A DNA stretch of 64,000 nt from Apoda limacodes (Eukaryota; Arthropoda; Insecta; Lepidoptera; Limacodidae). Below the pieces are notes generated by a model that worked only from the letters and a program-made list of their open reading frames with translations, did no database searches and had not been told where the DNA came from. The position numbers were made by a program, and so were the translations under genes. The stretch lies in NCBI GenBank assembly GCA_946406115.1, contig OX291540.1:10722563-10786562 (forward strand). The letters are read 5' to 3'. Positions 21,269 through 32,160 of the stretch are shown piece by piece. The first letter of the stretch is position 1. Each line of letters starts with the position of its first letter.

Positions 21269-22188
21269 TATTTAAAAACTCGTGCGGGAGACAAATTGAT
21301 TCAGTTCGAAAATTTACTGTAAGAATTACGCGACGGTGAAAAAAAAACAACGCGATGTCTCGTGAATAAATATTTGTACTTGATTATTTATACCAAAAAT
21401 CATAAATTGCATTTTTTCGTTTGATGTACCTACTTAAAATTTATAATTATTTATAGCTGATTTAAAATTGAAATTATAAAAAAAATAATAAATATATTAT
21501 AAAGAAATTATATATATATATATATATTTTAAAAATTATCTTTGGCTCCCACATTTGAAATAAATTAAAATATGTTACACGACTGTGTTTGGGTGACAAA
21601 AATTCACATGTGTATCAATTTTCAACTGAACCAGTCCAGTAGATTCAAAGCAAACTATCTGCGAAATGTGCCGCTGTACAGCTGTATGTAAAGAAAAAAA
21701 ATGTTTATAAGTTATTTGTATAAGCGCCTTTTATTTTAACTAGAAGAAGAAGAAAAGTAGAGTGGGTTGCAAAATATTTTTAGCTCGGGCTAAGGGTAAA
21801 AAGCATTAATTACCTCGGCAGAAAGGACAATCTATCTCGTTTCACAAAACGACTCGCCTACGGCACGGCCTTCAAAATCCCCCGTCCAAGAATTGTTTAC
21901 TTATAAACTCAACAGTATTTAACAATATTTTCTCTCACTTTTGTATTCGAGTTGTTTAACTTTCATAATAAAACGTGAAAAAAATAACTCGGTCGATTGA
22001 TTATTCATCGTGCACATCTATTGAAACCCTAATCTTTCGCGTGACGAACTAAAAGGATTTATCGATGGTGTATTAAATTCCCAGTTGCTAATTTATTCTC
22101 TTGCTGTAACAAGCGATAACTAAGTTTTCTAAACTTTTTTGTTTTTGAACTAATTTTCCTTATTTTTTAATAAACAAATAAAAAAAAC
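21269..22188. other. AT-rich DNA with (TA)n tract
   Basis: A (TA)n microsatellite occupies 21509-21527. No gene or repeat is recognised in the rest; 21825-21895 (ACAAAACGACTCGCCTACGG) is less AT-rich but unassigned. Confidence 0.4.
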
Positions 22189-22372
22189 AGGTTGCACTCC
22201 GGCAGTGCCGGCAGAAGTGATAACCTTTACACACGATTCGCGCTTAACATTCAAATATGTTACAAGACAACTCAAACGACATATTTTATTGTACAGAACC
22301 AATGTCCTTAACACACAATTCGCGCTTAACACTCAAATATGTCACAAGACATGTCTTGACCCCTTGTATATT
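22189..22372 (+). mobile_element. Hairpin-ended element, copy 2, left part with internal duplication
   Basis: Begins AAACAGGTTGCACTCCGGCA then GTGCCGGCAGAAGTG, the family terminus (hairpin with one changed base). A block ATTCGCGCTTAACATTCAAA is followed about 90 bp later by ATTCGCGCTTAACACTCAAA plus CACAAGACATGTCTTG, i.e. an internal direct repeat. The rest of the element is missing here; matching right-hand sequence lies at 23080-23305. Confidence 0.65.
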
Positions 22373-23079
22373 TTTGAGCAATATCCTACTTATATTTCTC
22401 AATAATGTATAAAGCTACATTAAACGTAATATATCACTATGCCACTACAACTATGGAACTGGCTCCCTATCCTATCACACGTCTCTAACTCCTCTAACTT
22501 TCGACTATTTTCTTTGACTTAACCTAACATAATAAATAATATATAAAGATTGTTTATTTATTTTCTTATAAAATCACATATCGACAGGTCAACACAAAGA
22601 TATACCTTCTATCCAGTGTAACGTAAGCTCTCTGCAGACTCTCTTTCTGCTCTACAGTTACTTGTATCTCACCTCGTATCGTATCGTATCGTATCACATT
22701 TTAACATGTGTAATCCACACTTTCTTTATTATAAATAATGATGTTTTTTTTTTTAATATTATAATGGGCTTGCACGGTCTTAGCAGACCATTTATGCATT
22801 TGCCAGAGTCAAAGTCAGTCATATTATATCGTATCGTGGCGCGGGCGTTACCGCGCGTCCTCGTTCTCAAGTCCCAAGATTGGGCGGGAGATTTGGTGTG
22901 GGTCCTCAGACATTGCGCGTCATGTCCTGCTTATTTCTTCATAATTCACTATTTATGAGCCTTCGCTGCACAATTCTTAACACGCTTTCGTAAAACTTTG
23001 CTAAAATATATACATCGAAAGTCACTAAATGAATTTAGAAAAATTAAACAGAAAAAAACACCACTCCTTCTTAAGATTC
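22373..23079. other. Sequence between two parts of a hairpin-ended element
   Basis: Either an insertion into one element or the gap between two copies. It includes a (CGTAT)n short tandem at 22674-22696 and a GC-richer patch at 22835-22930 with no recognised motif. Confidence 0.35.
22674..22696. repeat. (CGTAT)n short tandem repeat
   Basis: About four and a half units of CGTAT. The phrase recurs once at 22831 (ATCGTATCGTGG). Confidence 0.85.
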
Positions 23080-23305
23080 GCGCCAAAACTCAAATAATGA
23101 TGTTTGTTTATTTACTTTTCTGACGTAGTATATTTGACATCTCAATCTGTCATAGAATTAAAATCCCATATCCAACCTCCCTGTACTACTCATAATCGCC
23201 ATATACTAAAAATAAAAAAACTAACCAAATGTTAATAAATCTGACGCGAGTTCTTACGATTTTTTTATGAATTGTCCTTTTTTGAAGTTTCACTTCAAAA
23301 ACATA
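23080..23305 (+). mobile_element. Hairpin-ended element, right part
   Basis: Contains GATTCGCGCCAAAACTCAAA, TTCTGACGTAGTATATTTGA, CATATCCAACCTCCCTGTAC, TACTCATAATCGCCATATAC and CTGACGCGAGTTCTTACG. It closes with TTGAAGTTTCACTTCAAAAA. This matches the central and right parts of 50662-51045. It may be the continuation of 22189-22372. Confidence 0.65.
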
Positions 23306-23379
23306 CAACTTGGATATAACATTTAATTAAGAAGTTAATAGAAATGCCGACCAGCATGAGACCATGTAATCCATACCTT

Positions 23380-23772
23380 TGTATTAATCCGTATCCAAAT
23401 AAATCATTTTACATTCAAGACTGTTTCAATACCTGTAGATTTCTTTTTGAATTATTCAAATCGGACATTCCATTAAAAATCAAAATAAAAATCACGATAA
23501 AAATGTCAATCTAAACAAAATACTAATAGAAAACCGCGCCGCGCCGGTCATCTACCTCCTCTACTTAGCAGCAGACGCAACCGACATTGAATATTTTGAC
23601 TTTTTTCGAAATAAAAAACTTTGAGAGTAAAAATAGGTTTAAGGATAAAAATATAAATTGTAATTGGAAAAAAAAACTACTATGTCATGCATAAAGATAA
23701 ATTTACTCTACGTTTATCCTAAAATGTTTAAACAATAAAAGTGTGAAGCAGGGACGGGCCGCTAGTATATTA
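23380..23772 (-). mobile_element. CTAGCGGCCCGTCCC element, copy 1
   Basis: On the minus strand it begins near 23766 with ACTAGCGGCCCGTCCC followed by TGCTTCACAC. It then has TAAACATTTTAGGATAAACG, a CGACATTCAATATTTTGAC-type block on the plus strand, and a GGTATTGAAACAG block. The same order is seen on the plus strand at 42013-42510. This is a very common lepidopteran interspersed element; no protein is encoded. The class is not determined from sequence alone. Confidence 0.75.
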
Positions 23773-24539
23773 TATAATTGACATATGTTGTTTTTTAAAC
23801 CCTTATTTTTATTTAAAACTGTTAAAATATAAAAATGCAATTTATTTTCTACCTAACAATTAATATATTGAATAACAATAACATTACATTATTATCTTAC
23901 AAAAAAATTATTTAAACAAACCTAAATAAATTACAAGAAAAACAAATATAAACTAAATATACCAAACTAAAATTAAATAAAAAATTTAGCTGTTGTTTAC
24001 GTGGCAAAGTGGCAAGGATGCTGGATAGCGATACTATTCCTCTGTGCAAGGAAAGCGCTAGTTCTCTTCTCACCAGACCAGTCGTGAAGAAATATCCTTT
24101 AAAAATCTTTTGCCGATGGACTCTATGGGTCCCACGTTTCCACGGCAAGAGGCACAAAGACGTAGTCAATTTAAAAGAGGCATATTTGATATATATTATA
24201 TGTTATTTAAGTACTTTAGTATGTATTTAAATCGCAAACCTGAATGGCATTTGATTAAAAATCGTATTAAAATTTAACAGCCTTCCTAATCACTAAAAGT
24301 GTAATACTTAAGTATTAACGATGAACTTAAGTGGATGTTTATAACTTGAACGTTTCGTGCTAAGAATTACTAATTTATAAAGAAAGCCTAAATGGTTTTG
24401 TTTTAATATGTCTCAGCAATAGTGTAGTTGAGGGTAAGCAAAGACAAAGCAGCTAAGTATCATCACTAGAATAATGTACCTGGACAGATCAAGACAAAAT
24501 AACTAATATTAAAGATTGATTAGATTAAAAAAAAACTGG
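23773..24539. other. AT-rich DNA with a possible coding relic at 23995-24230
   Basis: The stretch 23995-24180 is GC-richer and open on both strands (plus 24009-24230, minus 23912-24169). No domain is recognised and AT-rich tails flank it. A transposon 3' relic is possible. Nothing else is seen. Confidence 0.25.
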
Positions 24540-24770
24540 TTGCCTGTAAAGTCGGTATACGGGCGAAAGTTTTACGTGACAATGATTTTATGTCTGTCTC
24601 TCTCGCTCTTAGGCGGGCGCGTGCCTCTCACTCGCTCTCATTGTGAGCGCATAACGTGAGCGGAGCGTAACGCAGTTTCTTGAAGTGTCACCCGGCAAAC
24701 CAATTTATAAGACGTTGTCACGTCAAAAACGGAAAATGTACCAAAAACAAGATGTGAATCAATTTATAAC
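24540..24770 (+). mobile_element. Interspersed repeat (GTTGCCTGTAAAGTCGG type)
   Basis: Starts with TGGTTGCCTGTAAAGTCGGT, then GCGAAAGTTTTACGTGACAA and a TCTCTCGCTC / CTCACTCGCTCTC pyrimidine-rich segment with GAGCGGAGCGTAACGC. I recognise this phrase as a dispersed lepidopteran repeat. No second copy lies in this window, so the ends are approximate. Confidence 0.45.
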
Positions 24771-25750
24771 GTACCCTTTTGACCTCTTTCCCAAGTAATT
24801 TAGAATCTGACTATTTATTGCATTAGCAACGACGGTGAATTGTAAAGAAAGTTAAACTCAAAATAAATTATAAAATAATGGCATATATATATTATATATC
24901 AATATAGATGTTTAGTTCCAGTCCCACAATAAATATAATGTAAACTAAAATGTTATTGTACAGTGAGATGACCTGAGAGGTTACTTGTGAAAAATTGGTC
25001 GGTCAGCAAGGCGGCTGTTCGCTAAACCCTATTTTTCTTACTTGTCTTAGTTGATTTGACAACAACATAAAGAAAACTAAAAATTAAGGCTCAAATAAGA
25101 AGACCACTAGGCAGAATACAATTAAATGTCTATTTTTTATTCGATTGCATATTTGGCTTTTGTCATGTTTTGAGTCTTACTTATTGTTTCATTGTTTTTA
25201 AAGTTAGAAATTTGTTTACGAAATAATGCAAAAAAAGCTTGCGCAGACTTAAAAGGTGATCATGCTATGCAGTTATTGATGAAGCTTTAAATAAGTTAAA
25301 TAGTAAATATTATTAAATATTAAGGTATCAAATAGAAAACAAAACGTTGTGTTAAAAGTATCCGGCTGCCGTTCATGATGCACGTGGGACAAAATAAGTT
25401 ACTGAAGGTTCGTAGGTAATCAGATTTCAGGCAACATAAAAGCTTTTAATTAAAACCTTTTTAAGCTTTGAGGTAATTATATTTGAAAACTAACTTCGTT
25501 AACTTCGAGTAGATGCTTTCATTTCTTTGTTGTCCATCGAGTGAATTTTAATTTGATTACTTACCGAAAAATGTGCAGTGAAATGGGATTAAATATTTTT
25601 TGTGTTATTAATAGTTTTTATTTGCAATGTAGATTATACAATAAGTGAAAAAAAGCTAATTTCTTGCGAGTATTATGATATAGCCAACAACAACAATACT
25701 TAACAATTTTGTATATGATTTAATTGATTTTATAGCATACATTTATTTAA
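24771..25750. other. AT-rich non-coding DNA
   Basis: Nothing recognised. Confidence 0.4.
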
Positions 25751-25887
25751 GGCCTGATGGACAGACAACCTGGTTAGAGCCGCGGAAAGTCGATGGACGC
25801 GGACGGCTCAGGACCGGCCGTTGTGGAGATGGGGAGGCCTGCGTTCAGCAGTGGACGTCTTCCAGCTAAAACGACGAAGACATTTAT
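25751..25887 (+). mobile_element. RTE-like LINE 3' tail, third copy
   Basis: Encodes WTDNLVRAAESRWTRTAQDR followed by PLWRWG and, after a frameshift, sequence ending in GTTCAGCAGTGGACGTCTTC and the degraded tail AACGACGAAGAC. It matches the end of the RTE-like family at 18536-19157. 5'-truncated and frameshifted. Confidence 0.8.
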
Positions 25888-26218
25888 TTGCACATAGGTA
25901 TCTTAAATAGGTATCTATTAGTAAAATATTCTATGCACAACTTTTTAACTCAAAATGAAAACGTTCCAAAAGTAGTGGTCAGTAAAAAATACCTAGATTG
26001 TTTGTTCCCCCATTGTATTCGAATAGTACCTATTCGTTAGCTTACGTGAACTTAAGAGGAAACTCAAGAGACCAGACCAGCTCATCCATCATCGATGAGC
26101 AAAGACACCAGGTACTCACATTTCTACTCTCTTTTACTCGCTATTATTTATTACAGTTCTATACGAGTGCAGTTCCGTGTGTAATCCAGTTATATTAAAA
26201 TTGCAAAAGCTTTTTGTG
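25888..26218. other. AT-rich non-coding DNA
   Basis: A 66-residue plus frame at 25998-26198 has no domain or splice support. No repeat recognised. Confidence 0.35.
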
Positions 26219-26873
26219 CGGATGAGCTTTACCATTAGTACTAGAAAGCGGTAATTTGGCATATTAATAAGGTTGACAAAGTAATAAAATAAAAGTTAAA
26301 AAAAAGTTATTTTTAGGGTAAAATAAAGTAAAGCACGTAAAGAGGGGATGAATATTTTTTTCTCGTCTACCCCACAGTGTGGAGTGTCGTTGGATAGCAC
26401 GTCTAAAAATATTGAGAGTGTGTAAAAACTATTTTTCGATTCAGTGATGCATTTGCGAAATATTAAGCTTTAAAATGCAAATTTTTGTCGAAACCCAGTT
26501 TCAAGTTAACGAGTAATAAATTGACGAACTTAAAAAATGTAGTCGGAAAAGTAAAAATTTCGTACAAATTCCACTAAAAGGTACTTTACATTACTTGAAT
26601 TTGGTAGTTGTTTAAAACAGGTATTAAATATAAGTTTATGAATCATGTAACATTATAGAAAGTATTAGTTATTATTAAGCGAAACAGTAACACATTTGTT
26701 TGTTGGAAACGATATTCAAAGTAAAGCAATATCGGGCTTGGAAGGATAATAATTGGATGGGTGATCGCTTAGTGGTACACTTTTTGTTTGTGTTTTTAAT
26801 TTACGTGAATGGTAGGAGGTACGGTACGGAACCCTCGGTGCGCGAGTCCGACTCGCACTTGGCCGGTTTTTTT
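26219..26873 (+). mobile_element. Long composite GGGTTCCG-family element with a 5S-like segment
   Basis: The left part (GGCATATTAATAAGGTTGAC, TTCTCGTCTACCCCACAGTG, CATTTGCGAAATATTAAGC, TTTAAAACAGGTATTAAATA) matches 33020-33535. The right part carries the 5S-like segment at 26716-26772, then a T-rich linker, TACGTGAATGGTAGGAGGTA and the family terminus GAACCCTCGGTGCGCGAGTC to TTGGCCGGTTTTTTTT. The initial GGGTTCCG end is missing. Frames at 26700-27037 are shadows on it. Confidence 0.75.
26716..26772 (+). ncRNA. 5S rRNA-like segment (pseudogene within a repeat)
   Basis: TCAAAGTAAAGCAATATCGG followed by GCTTGG and, about 13 bases on, TTGGATGGGTGATCGCTTAG. This matches the 5S rRNA internal control region: box A-like AAGTNAAGCAA, intermediate CGGG, and box C-like TTGGATGGGTGACCGC. 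The rest of 5S is not recognisable, so it is not a functional rRNA gene. It may serve, or once have served, as a pol III promoter for the repeat. Confidence 0.6.
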
Positions 26874-27890
26874 TGCCTGTAGTCTTTGGGTCGAAAAATA
26901 GTATACCATACCTTGTACCCTGAACGACTAGTATTATAGCTTCTATGTAGTACATTTTCAAAAATGTTAATTAAGAAGAGGCAATAAATAATATCTATAA
27001 ATAATAAAAAAAATGTGACTAAATTAATTTCAAACATTTTGACACTAAGCGCTCTAAGCGTAATACAATATTGTCAAATTAACATTAACACTGTAAAACT
27101 TTGTAATTATTAGGTACTTATTCACTTCCATGAAAAACACACATTGCTTATATCTTAAAGAAATACAGTGTAAGGTCCTACACTGATGGTGCATGCGCCC
27201 GCTAGAACAACGCTGTATCACGTGAGAAGCGTTCTTTCGCCTAATGTCTTTAAAATTTAAAGAAAAAAGTCGAATGTACAGTACACACAACATACGCGTG
27301 ACACTGCGACGTTATATCGTGCATGCGTTTGAGAATAGGCCGTCCTACTCGCGGGCATACACGCGGGCGCACGCATGGTAAATAGATCCTAAGTATGTAG
27401 GGTTGGTATGGTTTTTGAAAGACTTTATCGAACTGCTACTTAACTAAATTTGGGTGAAGTTCAGGGAAAAAAAAACCTTTTTTTTTGTATGAAGTGTTCA
27501 GAAAATTTAGGAAACTTTAAAATCATTTCAGTGCTGACATAAATAAAGAATTGCAGCAGAAATTTATTTATAAGAGAAAAGAAATGTATCTGAGCTACAC
27601 CTGACTTGCAGTACTGTACTGTACTGTACTTGACTGTGTTGCGATTTTCAATCGATCTAGACACGCGCAGTGTGTCCAGGCAAGTTCAAAGAAAAAAAGG
27701 AACTGGCAACAGAGCAGCCATGTGTAAATATTACACGAATCATTTCCAGCTACTTTTGACCCCTTCACAAATCAAAACCTATTTAACTTACATACATGTC
27801 ACAGTAATTAAAGGCCAAGGCAACTTGTCTAGAGTCCAAAATTTCATAAATGTAGCACATACAGTTATTGATATATTAACGTTTAAAAAC
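26874..27890. other. AT-rich DNA, nothing recognised
   Basis: A short (GTACT)n tandem sits at 27609-27631. Frames at 27054-27293 and 27606-27908 have no recognised features. 27290-27390 (CATGCGTTTGAGAATAGGCC, CGCGGGCGCACGCATGG) is GC-richer but unassigned. Confidence 0.35.
27609..27631. repeat. (GTACT)n short tandem repeat
   Basis: Just over four GTACT units. Confidence 0.8.
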
Positions 27891-28289
27891 CGGTTTTTTT
27901 ATGGCTGACTGACTCACTCACTAACTGACCTATATAGATCAAAACCACACTACTAGATGACCTAGAAACTTGGTGTTTGGCATAAAGGTAGAATTTTAGG
28001 CTTTTACAAAGGAAAAAATTTGAAAACTGAAAAATATTGATAATTAGTATCAACAAAGAAGTAACAAAGTGAATATGAAAGTAGGTGGATATAAATTATA
28101 AAATTTTGTTTTTTATATCATATTGGTATGTAGTTCAGACTGTTAAGGTTAGGTTTTACGCTGCGCGACGACTGAATTTACCCTGATGCTATAAGCACAG
28201 CGTTGTCGTAGGCGGGCAACTTAGACCAAATAAGAAAACTAAGCAGCGTAAACGTATAAAAATAGAGTAATTTTACAAATACCAATGTT

Positions 28290-29070
28290 TTAATGATGAA
28301 TTCTTTTAATTTCTTTACGAAAAGTAATGACATCCCTTCAAAACCATAAATGTGAAATGAGAGCCAAGTTCATATTACGAATATGCGTCGTTGTCGACTT
28401 CGCCATCTCAAAAGAATTAAGATCTATTGATATATGGGTGCCAAGTTCTGTGTAGAAAATCCTAAAATTTAAGTTATTTAGTTACTTACTTATTTAGTAA
28501 GAACATGGAACATTATAAAATTTATTTATATGAATTTTTTTTGTTTCCTGGTACTACGACAATGTGCCCTACTTAATAAGTAATATAATTTTAACAGACA
28601 ATTATGTATACAATGCATTTATTTCACTTGGGATGTAATTCAAGCTCAATATTTGACTTGGCTAGTGTTCACGTATAGGCTATATTATATTTTTCTAACC
28701 AACATATTTTCGTTAAGTCACACGCAAGTAAGTGTACGTTCTGTTTGTATTCTACTTATACCGTTAGGTTGATATAATACATATGAAACTTTTATAAAAT
28801 TTAGTTTGTTGGTAAAAACTAACCAAGTCAAATCTTGAGAATAATTACATCCCATGTGAAAAGCACTGTGTAAATATTTGTTTGCTAAAATTTAAAAATT
28901 TATATTACCTATTAAGTAGGAAACATAGTAGTACCAAGAAACAAAAAAATGTTGTACATGGACGCTTATTCGTAATATTGAATTGGCTCTCAATTCATAT
29001 TTAGTTGTTGACGGCATTGTTTTTAAATTGTTATAAAATTTTATAAGGTTGCGTTTGAGGTTATCCGAAG
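28290..29070. repeat. Long imperfect inverted repeat
   Basis: Left-arm blocks: GAAATGAGAGCCAAGTTCAT, TTGTTTCCTGGTACTACGAC, CTACTTAATAAGTAATATAA, TTGGGATGTAATTCAAGCTC, TTTGACTTGGCTAGT. The reverse complement of 28810-29005 gives the same order: GAGAGCCAATTCAATATTAC, TTGTTTCTTGGTACTACTAT, CTACTTAATAGGTAATATAA, ATGGGATGTAATTATTCTC, TTTGACTTGGTTAGT. The left arm holds about 120 extra bases (around 28395-28510). The loop is about 110 bp (28690-28800). No coding potential; the minus frame 28892-29122 lies in the right arm. Probably a foldback-type or twice-inserted element. Confidence 0.8.
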
Positions 29071-29540
29071 ACAAGACAAGAAGGCTATGTGTGTATATCG
29101 GCGTTTGATATCGTAGAATCATTATTACTTGATTAAATAGACTGGATGCATTTCGTCGGTAAGGTTACATGAAAAATATCGGTCGGGTAACTACGTTTCT
29201 ATGATTACTATAGCTACTTTGGACTGCTAAAACCAAGCGCAATAATGCAGAAGCTTGCAACTCGCCAGCCAGCTTTCTCTAATATATCTCGTCACCGACG
29301 CTACAAAAGGTGACTTAGAAATATTCAATTTTATTCTTGTAATAGCTTTCACTCATGACTTCGCCTGCACTTATGAGAAAAATTAAAGAATATGATTTTG
29401 CCTACGAAAATATCGGATTTCTCATAATAATTTCCATCCTCTATTAAGCCTCTAGGAGATAACTAACTAAAAACGATAAAACACCTCCATCTTAATTTAC
29501 AATCTTAAGTTTAAATATCACTTAATGCATTTAACTCTAA
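29071..29540. other. AT-rich non-coding DNA
   Basis: Nothing recognised. Confidence 0.4.
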
Positions 29541-29838
29541 AAATCGGCCAAGTGCGAGTCGGACTCGCGCACGAAGGGTTCCGTATCATTATCTACAAGA
29601 ACGAGCAAAAAATCACGTATGTTGTATGGGAGCCCCCTTAAATATCTTTTTTTTTCTGTTTTTTAGTACTTGTTGTTATAGCGGCAACAGAAATACATCT
29701 TCTGTGAAAATTTCAACTGTCTAACTATAACGGTTCATGAGATACAGCCTGGTGACAGACGGACGGACGGACGGACAGCGAAGCCTTAGTAATAGGGTTC
29801 CTGATTACCTTTCAGGTATGGAACCCTAAAAAAGACAG
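29541..29838 (+). mobile_element. Full-length GGGTTCCGTACC-family repeat, about 295-bp form
   Basis: Both ends are present. The left end is AAAATCGGCCAAGTGCGAGT with the perfect hairpin GCGAGTCGGACTCGC and GAAGGGTTCCGTATC. The right end is CAGACGGACGGACGGACGGA, then TTCAGGTATGGAACCCTAAA. The body has GTATGGGAGCCCCCTTAA and AGCGGCAACAGAAATACATC. It is the best reference copy in the window. Inverted GGGTTCC/GGAACCC motifs lie just inside the ends. No protein is encoded. Confidence 0.85.
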
Positions 29839-29869
29839 TTTTCCATACAAAATTCCAAACTTTAGAAAA

Positions 29870-30150
29870 AATTATTGCAAAATCCATTTGTTTATTGCTC
29901 GCCTACGTTATAACAAAAAGCTGTGTACAAAATTTCGGGTCTCTAGTCAAAAAAAATAACATAATTCTTATTTAAATTTCTTATGCCCCATTTTGCACTC
30001 TAGGGAAAGATTTTCCAAAAACGGTGAAACATGTGAATCCTTATTTTTAATCTAAAGGCCAAATACCAATTTGTATGTATTTAACTTTAAAAATTACGAA
30101 AATTCATACACACTTATAGCCCCCATTTTAACCACTTATTTTATTTTAGT
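29870..30150 (-). mobile_element. Interspersed repeat shared with 13370-13745, copy 2
   Basis: Reverse-complement relative of 13370-13745 with the shared blocks TGCTCGCCTACGTTATAAC, CGGGTCTCTAGTC, GAAAGATTTTCCAAAAACG and TCTAAAGGCCAAATACCA. It abuts the preceding family copy directly. Confidence 0.6.
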
Positions 30151-30384
30151 ATAATAAATATTTCTAAAAAAATATAGCGAGGTCTTTTGTAATATTCTCT
30201 TTATGAATTATTACTGTTTTCATCAGATTAGTTGACATTAAAGGTGAAGCGAAAACAATATTTACAAATATTAGTTTTAAAGCTATTTGTTTTTTTGGGA
30301 TTACAGATTTAGTGCCGGCATTTATTTTTTTTGACTCTTTGGGGGTCTTGTGGGGTTTTTAGGAGATTAGATTCTCTATGCGTG

Positions 30385-30605
30385 CTGAAGGGTGGAGGTC
30401 CGATCCTTGAATGAATATTTTTCTTAATTTCTCGAGTTCTTTGATTTTTTTACACCACTGGCTTTTCGGTGACGGGAAAACACCGCGAGGAAACTTGCAT
30501 ACGTCAAAAAAAACGTATGTGAAGTGCACAATCCGCACTGGGTCCGCGTGTGGACGATGGTAGAAATCGCCCTCAGTGAGGGTAGGCCGTGCCCCAAAAT
30601 CAGAG
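30385..30605 (+). mobile_element. Fragment of a lepidopteran LINE/SINE-type repeat
   Basis: TGGCTTTTCGGTGACGGGAA, AACACCGCGAGGAAACTTGC, GTGCACAATCCGCACTGGGT and CCTCAGTGAGGGTAGGCCGT follow the order of a widespread repeat (CGGTGAAGGAAAACATCG, GAGGAAACCTGCATACC, CCAATCCGCA-TGGGCC, CGTGGTGGAC, CCTCAG-GAGG-GGCC-GTG). The minus frame at 30424-30774 lies over it and is not a gene. Confidence 0.65.
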
Positions 30606-31523
30606 AAGCACCCTTATAATCAGAGAAGTATAAGGGTGCTGAAAAAAAACTAAAGATTAGACCAAACAGAGTTTTATACTGCATATACCCAAAGTGCATG
30701 TATAATTGCAGCATGACCCCGACTACGAGATATTGGTAAAAAATTAATTTAAAGAAAGAAACGGACCGATACATTTAAACAGACAGAGATTTTTTTTAAT
30801 ATGCTTTCTTTTTTGCCTTTTTGGTTTTTGTTTCGTTCTTTTTATTTCGTTTCCGCCAAATGGTTTTTAATTTTTTTTTTAAATAAAGTTTCTATGATCC
30901 AATTTGTCGAGTAGTTTCGATTTAACGCTAGCTCACTTTAAACTGAATTCCGATCAGACCATACTTCACTTTATCAGTAATTAAATTACTCAATTGTGTG
31001 GCCTATGACTTCATCGGACGCCGGCGAAGACAAGTTTTATTGTAAAATGTTAACTAAAGTTTAGAAGTTAAAAACAAATTTCTCGAAATTACACAAGTTT
31101 TTACATACAAACTGCGTTACCTGGACTACATATGTTTACCGATAAACATTTCGCCACTAAAATGTGTAACTCACATGTATCGCCATTGAGTAGTGTCGTG
31201 ACCCCTAAACGTAACGTAATCGAATCGAATTCACTTTGAAATCTACGCAGTTATTTTGTATTTCCAAAACATCTTAAATTCGGGTGAGCAGCCTATGAAT
31301 CGTATGCTACACTATTCCGTTATTTTAGCTCTGTCTGTCGCCGAGGGCTATTGGCGTACGTATGTGAATTCCGTAATGAAATAGATGCAGCACAAAGCTA
31401 AACATAGAAGTCAAGATTGTTTATAGACAGCCTAAATAAACTTTAGTCCCTAAAGTGAGAGTTAAATGATACCTATGTAATTAGTAGCTTCATATTACAT
31501 ATATTTCATACCATGTCATCATT
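30606..31523. other. AT-rich non-coding DNA
   Basis: Long T-rich runs lie at 30790-30880. No recognised gene or repeat. Confidence 0.4.
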
Positions 31524-31539
31524 TTGTGTTATTCTACAG

Positions 31540-31733
31540 AACTTCAAGAATGGTGCTTCAATACCAACGCTCAATTTCATAGAAAGAAAAGAAAAGATCC
31601 TTCATTATTAAGCGCATTAATATCAAATAATATTTATAACAAAGGTTTTTCCACAAAAATGAACTTCTCAGGAACAATAATTGAAGTCCGCACAGGAAAC
31701 GATACAATTAAAGTTTTACAAATGAAAATATGA
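31540..31733 (+). CDS. Possible terminal exon, unknown protein
   Basis: A frame of about 64 residues follows a plausible splice acceptor (TTTTGTGTTATTCTACAG at 31522-31539) and ends at a TGA at 31731-31733. It reads ELQEWCFNTNAQFHRKKRKD, then a Ser/Leu/Asn-rich segment, then IIEVRTGNDTIKVLQMKI. It has a basic cluster (HRKKRK), no membrane segment, and no recognised domain. It does not overlap a repeat family I recognise. The nearest start in frame is only TTG, which suits an internal or last exon better than a whole gene. No partner exon was identified, so this is weak. Confidence 0.22.
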
Positions 31734-31964
31734 AAGTAGAGTTTACTCGTATCAGAGAGTTTCTGTCAGAGACTTGTGCTAATTGGCATGCTATTTTGTT
31801 TTATTTTTAGTACTGCTCTTTTTTTATATGTCAACGGATTTAATTGCGTTTAACTATATTAAAGCAGTTATATTCTTTTTCACATAGGATGGCTTCAGTG
31901 ACGTTAAAAGATTTTTATTTCACGCCTGATATATATGTGACATATAAAGATTCTACTGTACGTG

Positions 31965-32110
31965 TGAATGTCGCTGTACTCCTCCTAAATGGCTGGACCG
32001 ATTTGAATGAATTTTTTGTATGTGTTTCGGTGGCGCCCTGGATGGTTTCGATTCACAAATCAGCCCGGCAGATGGCGTTGCAGTCGGTATCACGCAGGAC
32101 AACGTCTGCT
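31965..32110 (+). mobile_element. Interspersed repeat, AGATGGCG-type module, single copy
   Basis: TAAATGGCTGGACCGATTTG, GAATTTTTTGTATGTGTTTC, CGATTCACAAATCAGCCCGG and CAGATGGCGTTGCAGTCGGT. The same module (TCCTAAACGGC, ATTTTTTGTGTACCT, CACAATT-AACC-GGTAGATGGCGCTGCAGT) is arrayed in tandem at 54150-54610. It is followed by a (TA)n tract. The frames at 31844-32234 are shadows. Confidence 0.65.
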
Positions 32111-32130
32111 CGGTCAGCTAGTGCATAATA

Positions 32131-32160
32131 AATATATATATATATATATATATATTATAT
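32131..32160. repeat. (TA)n microsatellite
   Basis: TA tract directly after the AGATGGCG-type repeat; probably the simple-sequence end of that element. Confidence 0.9.
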
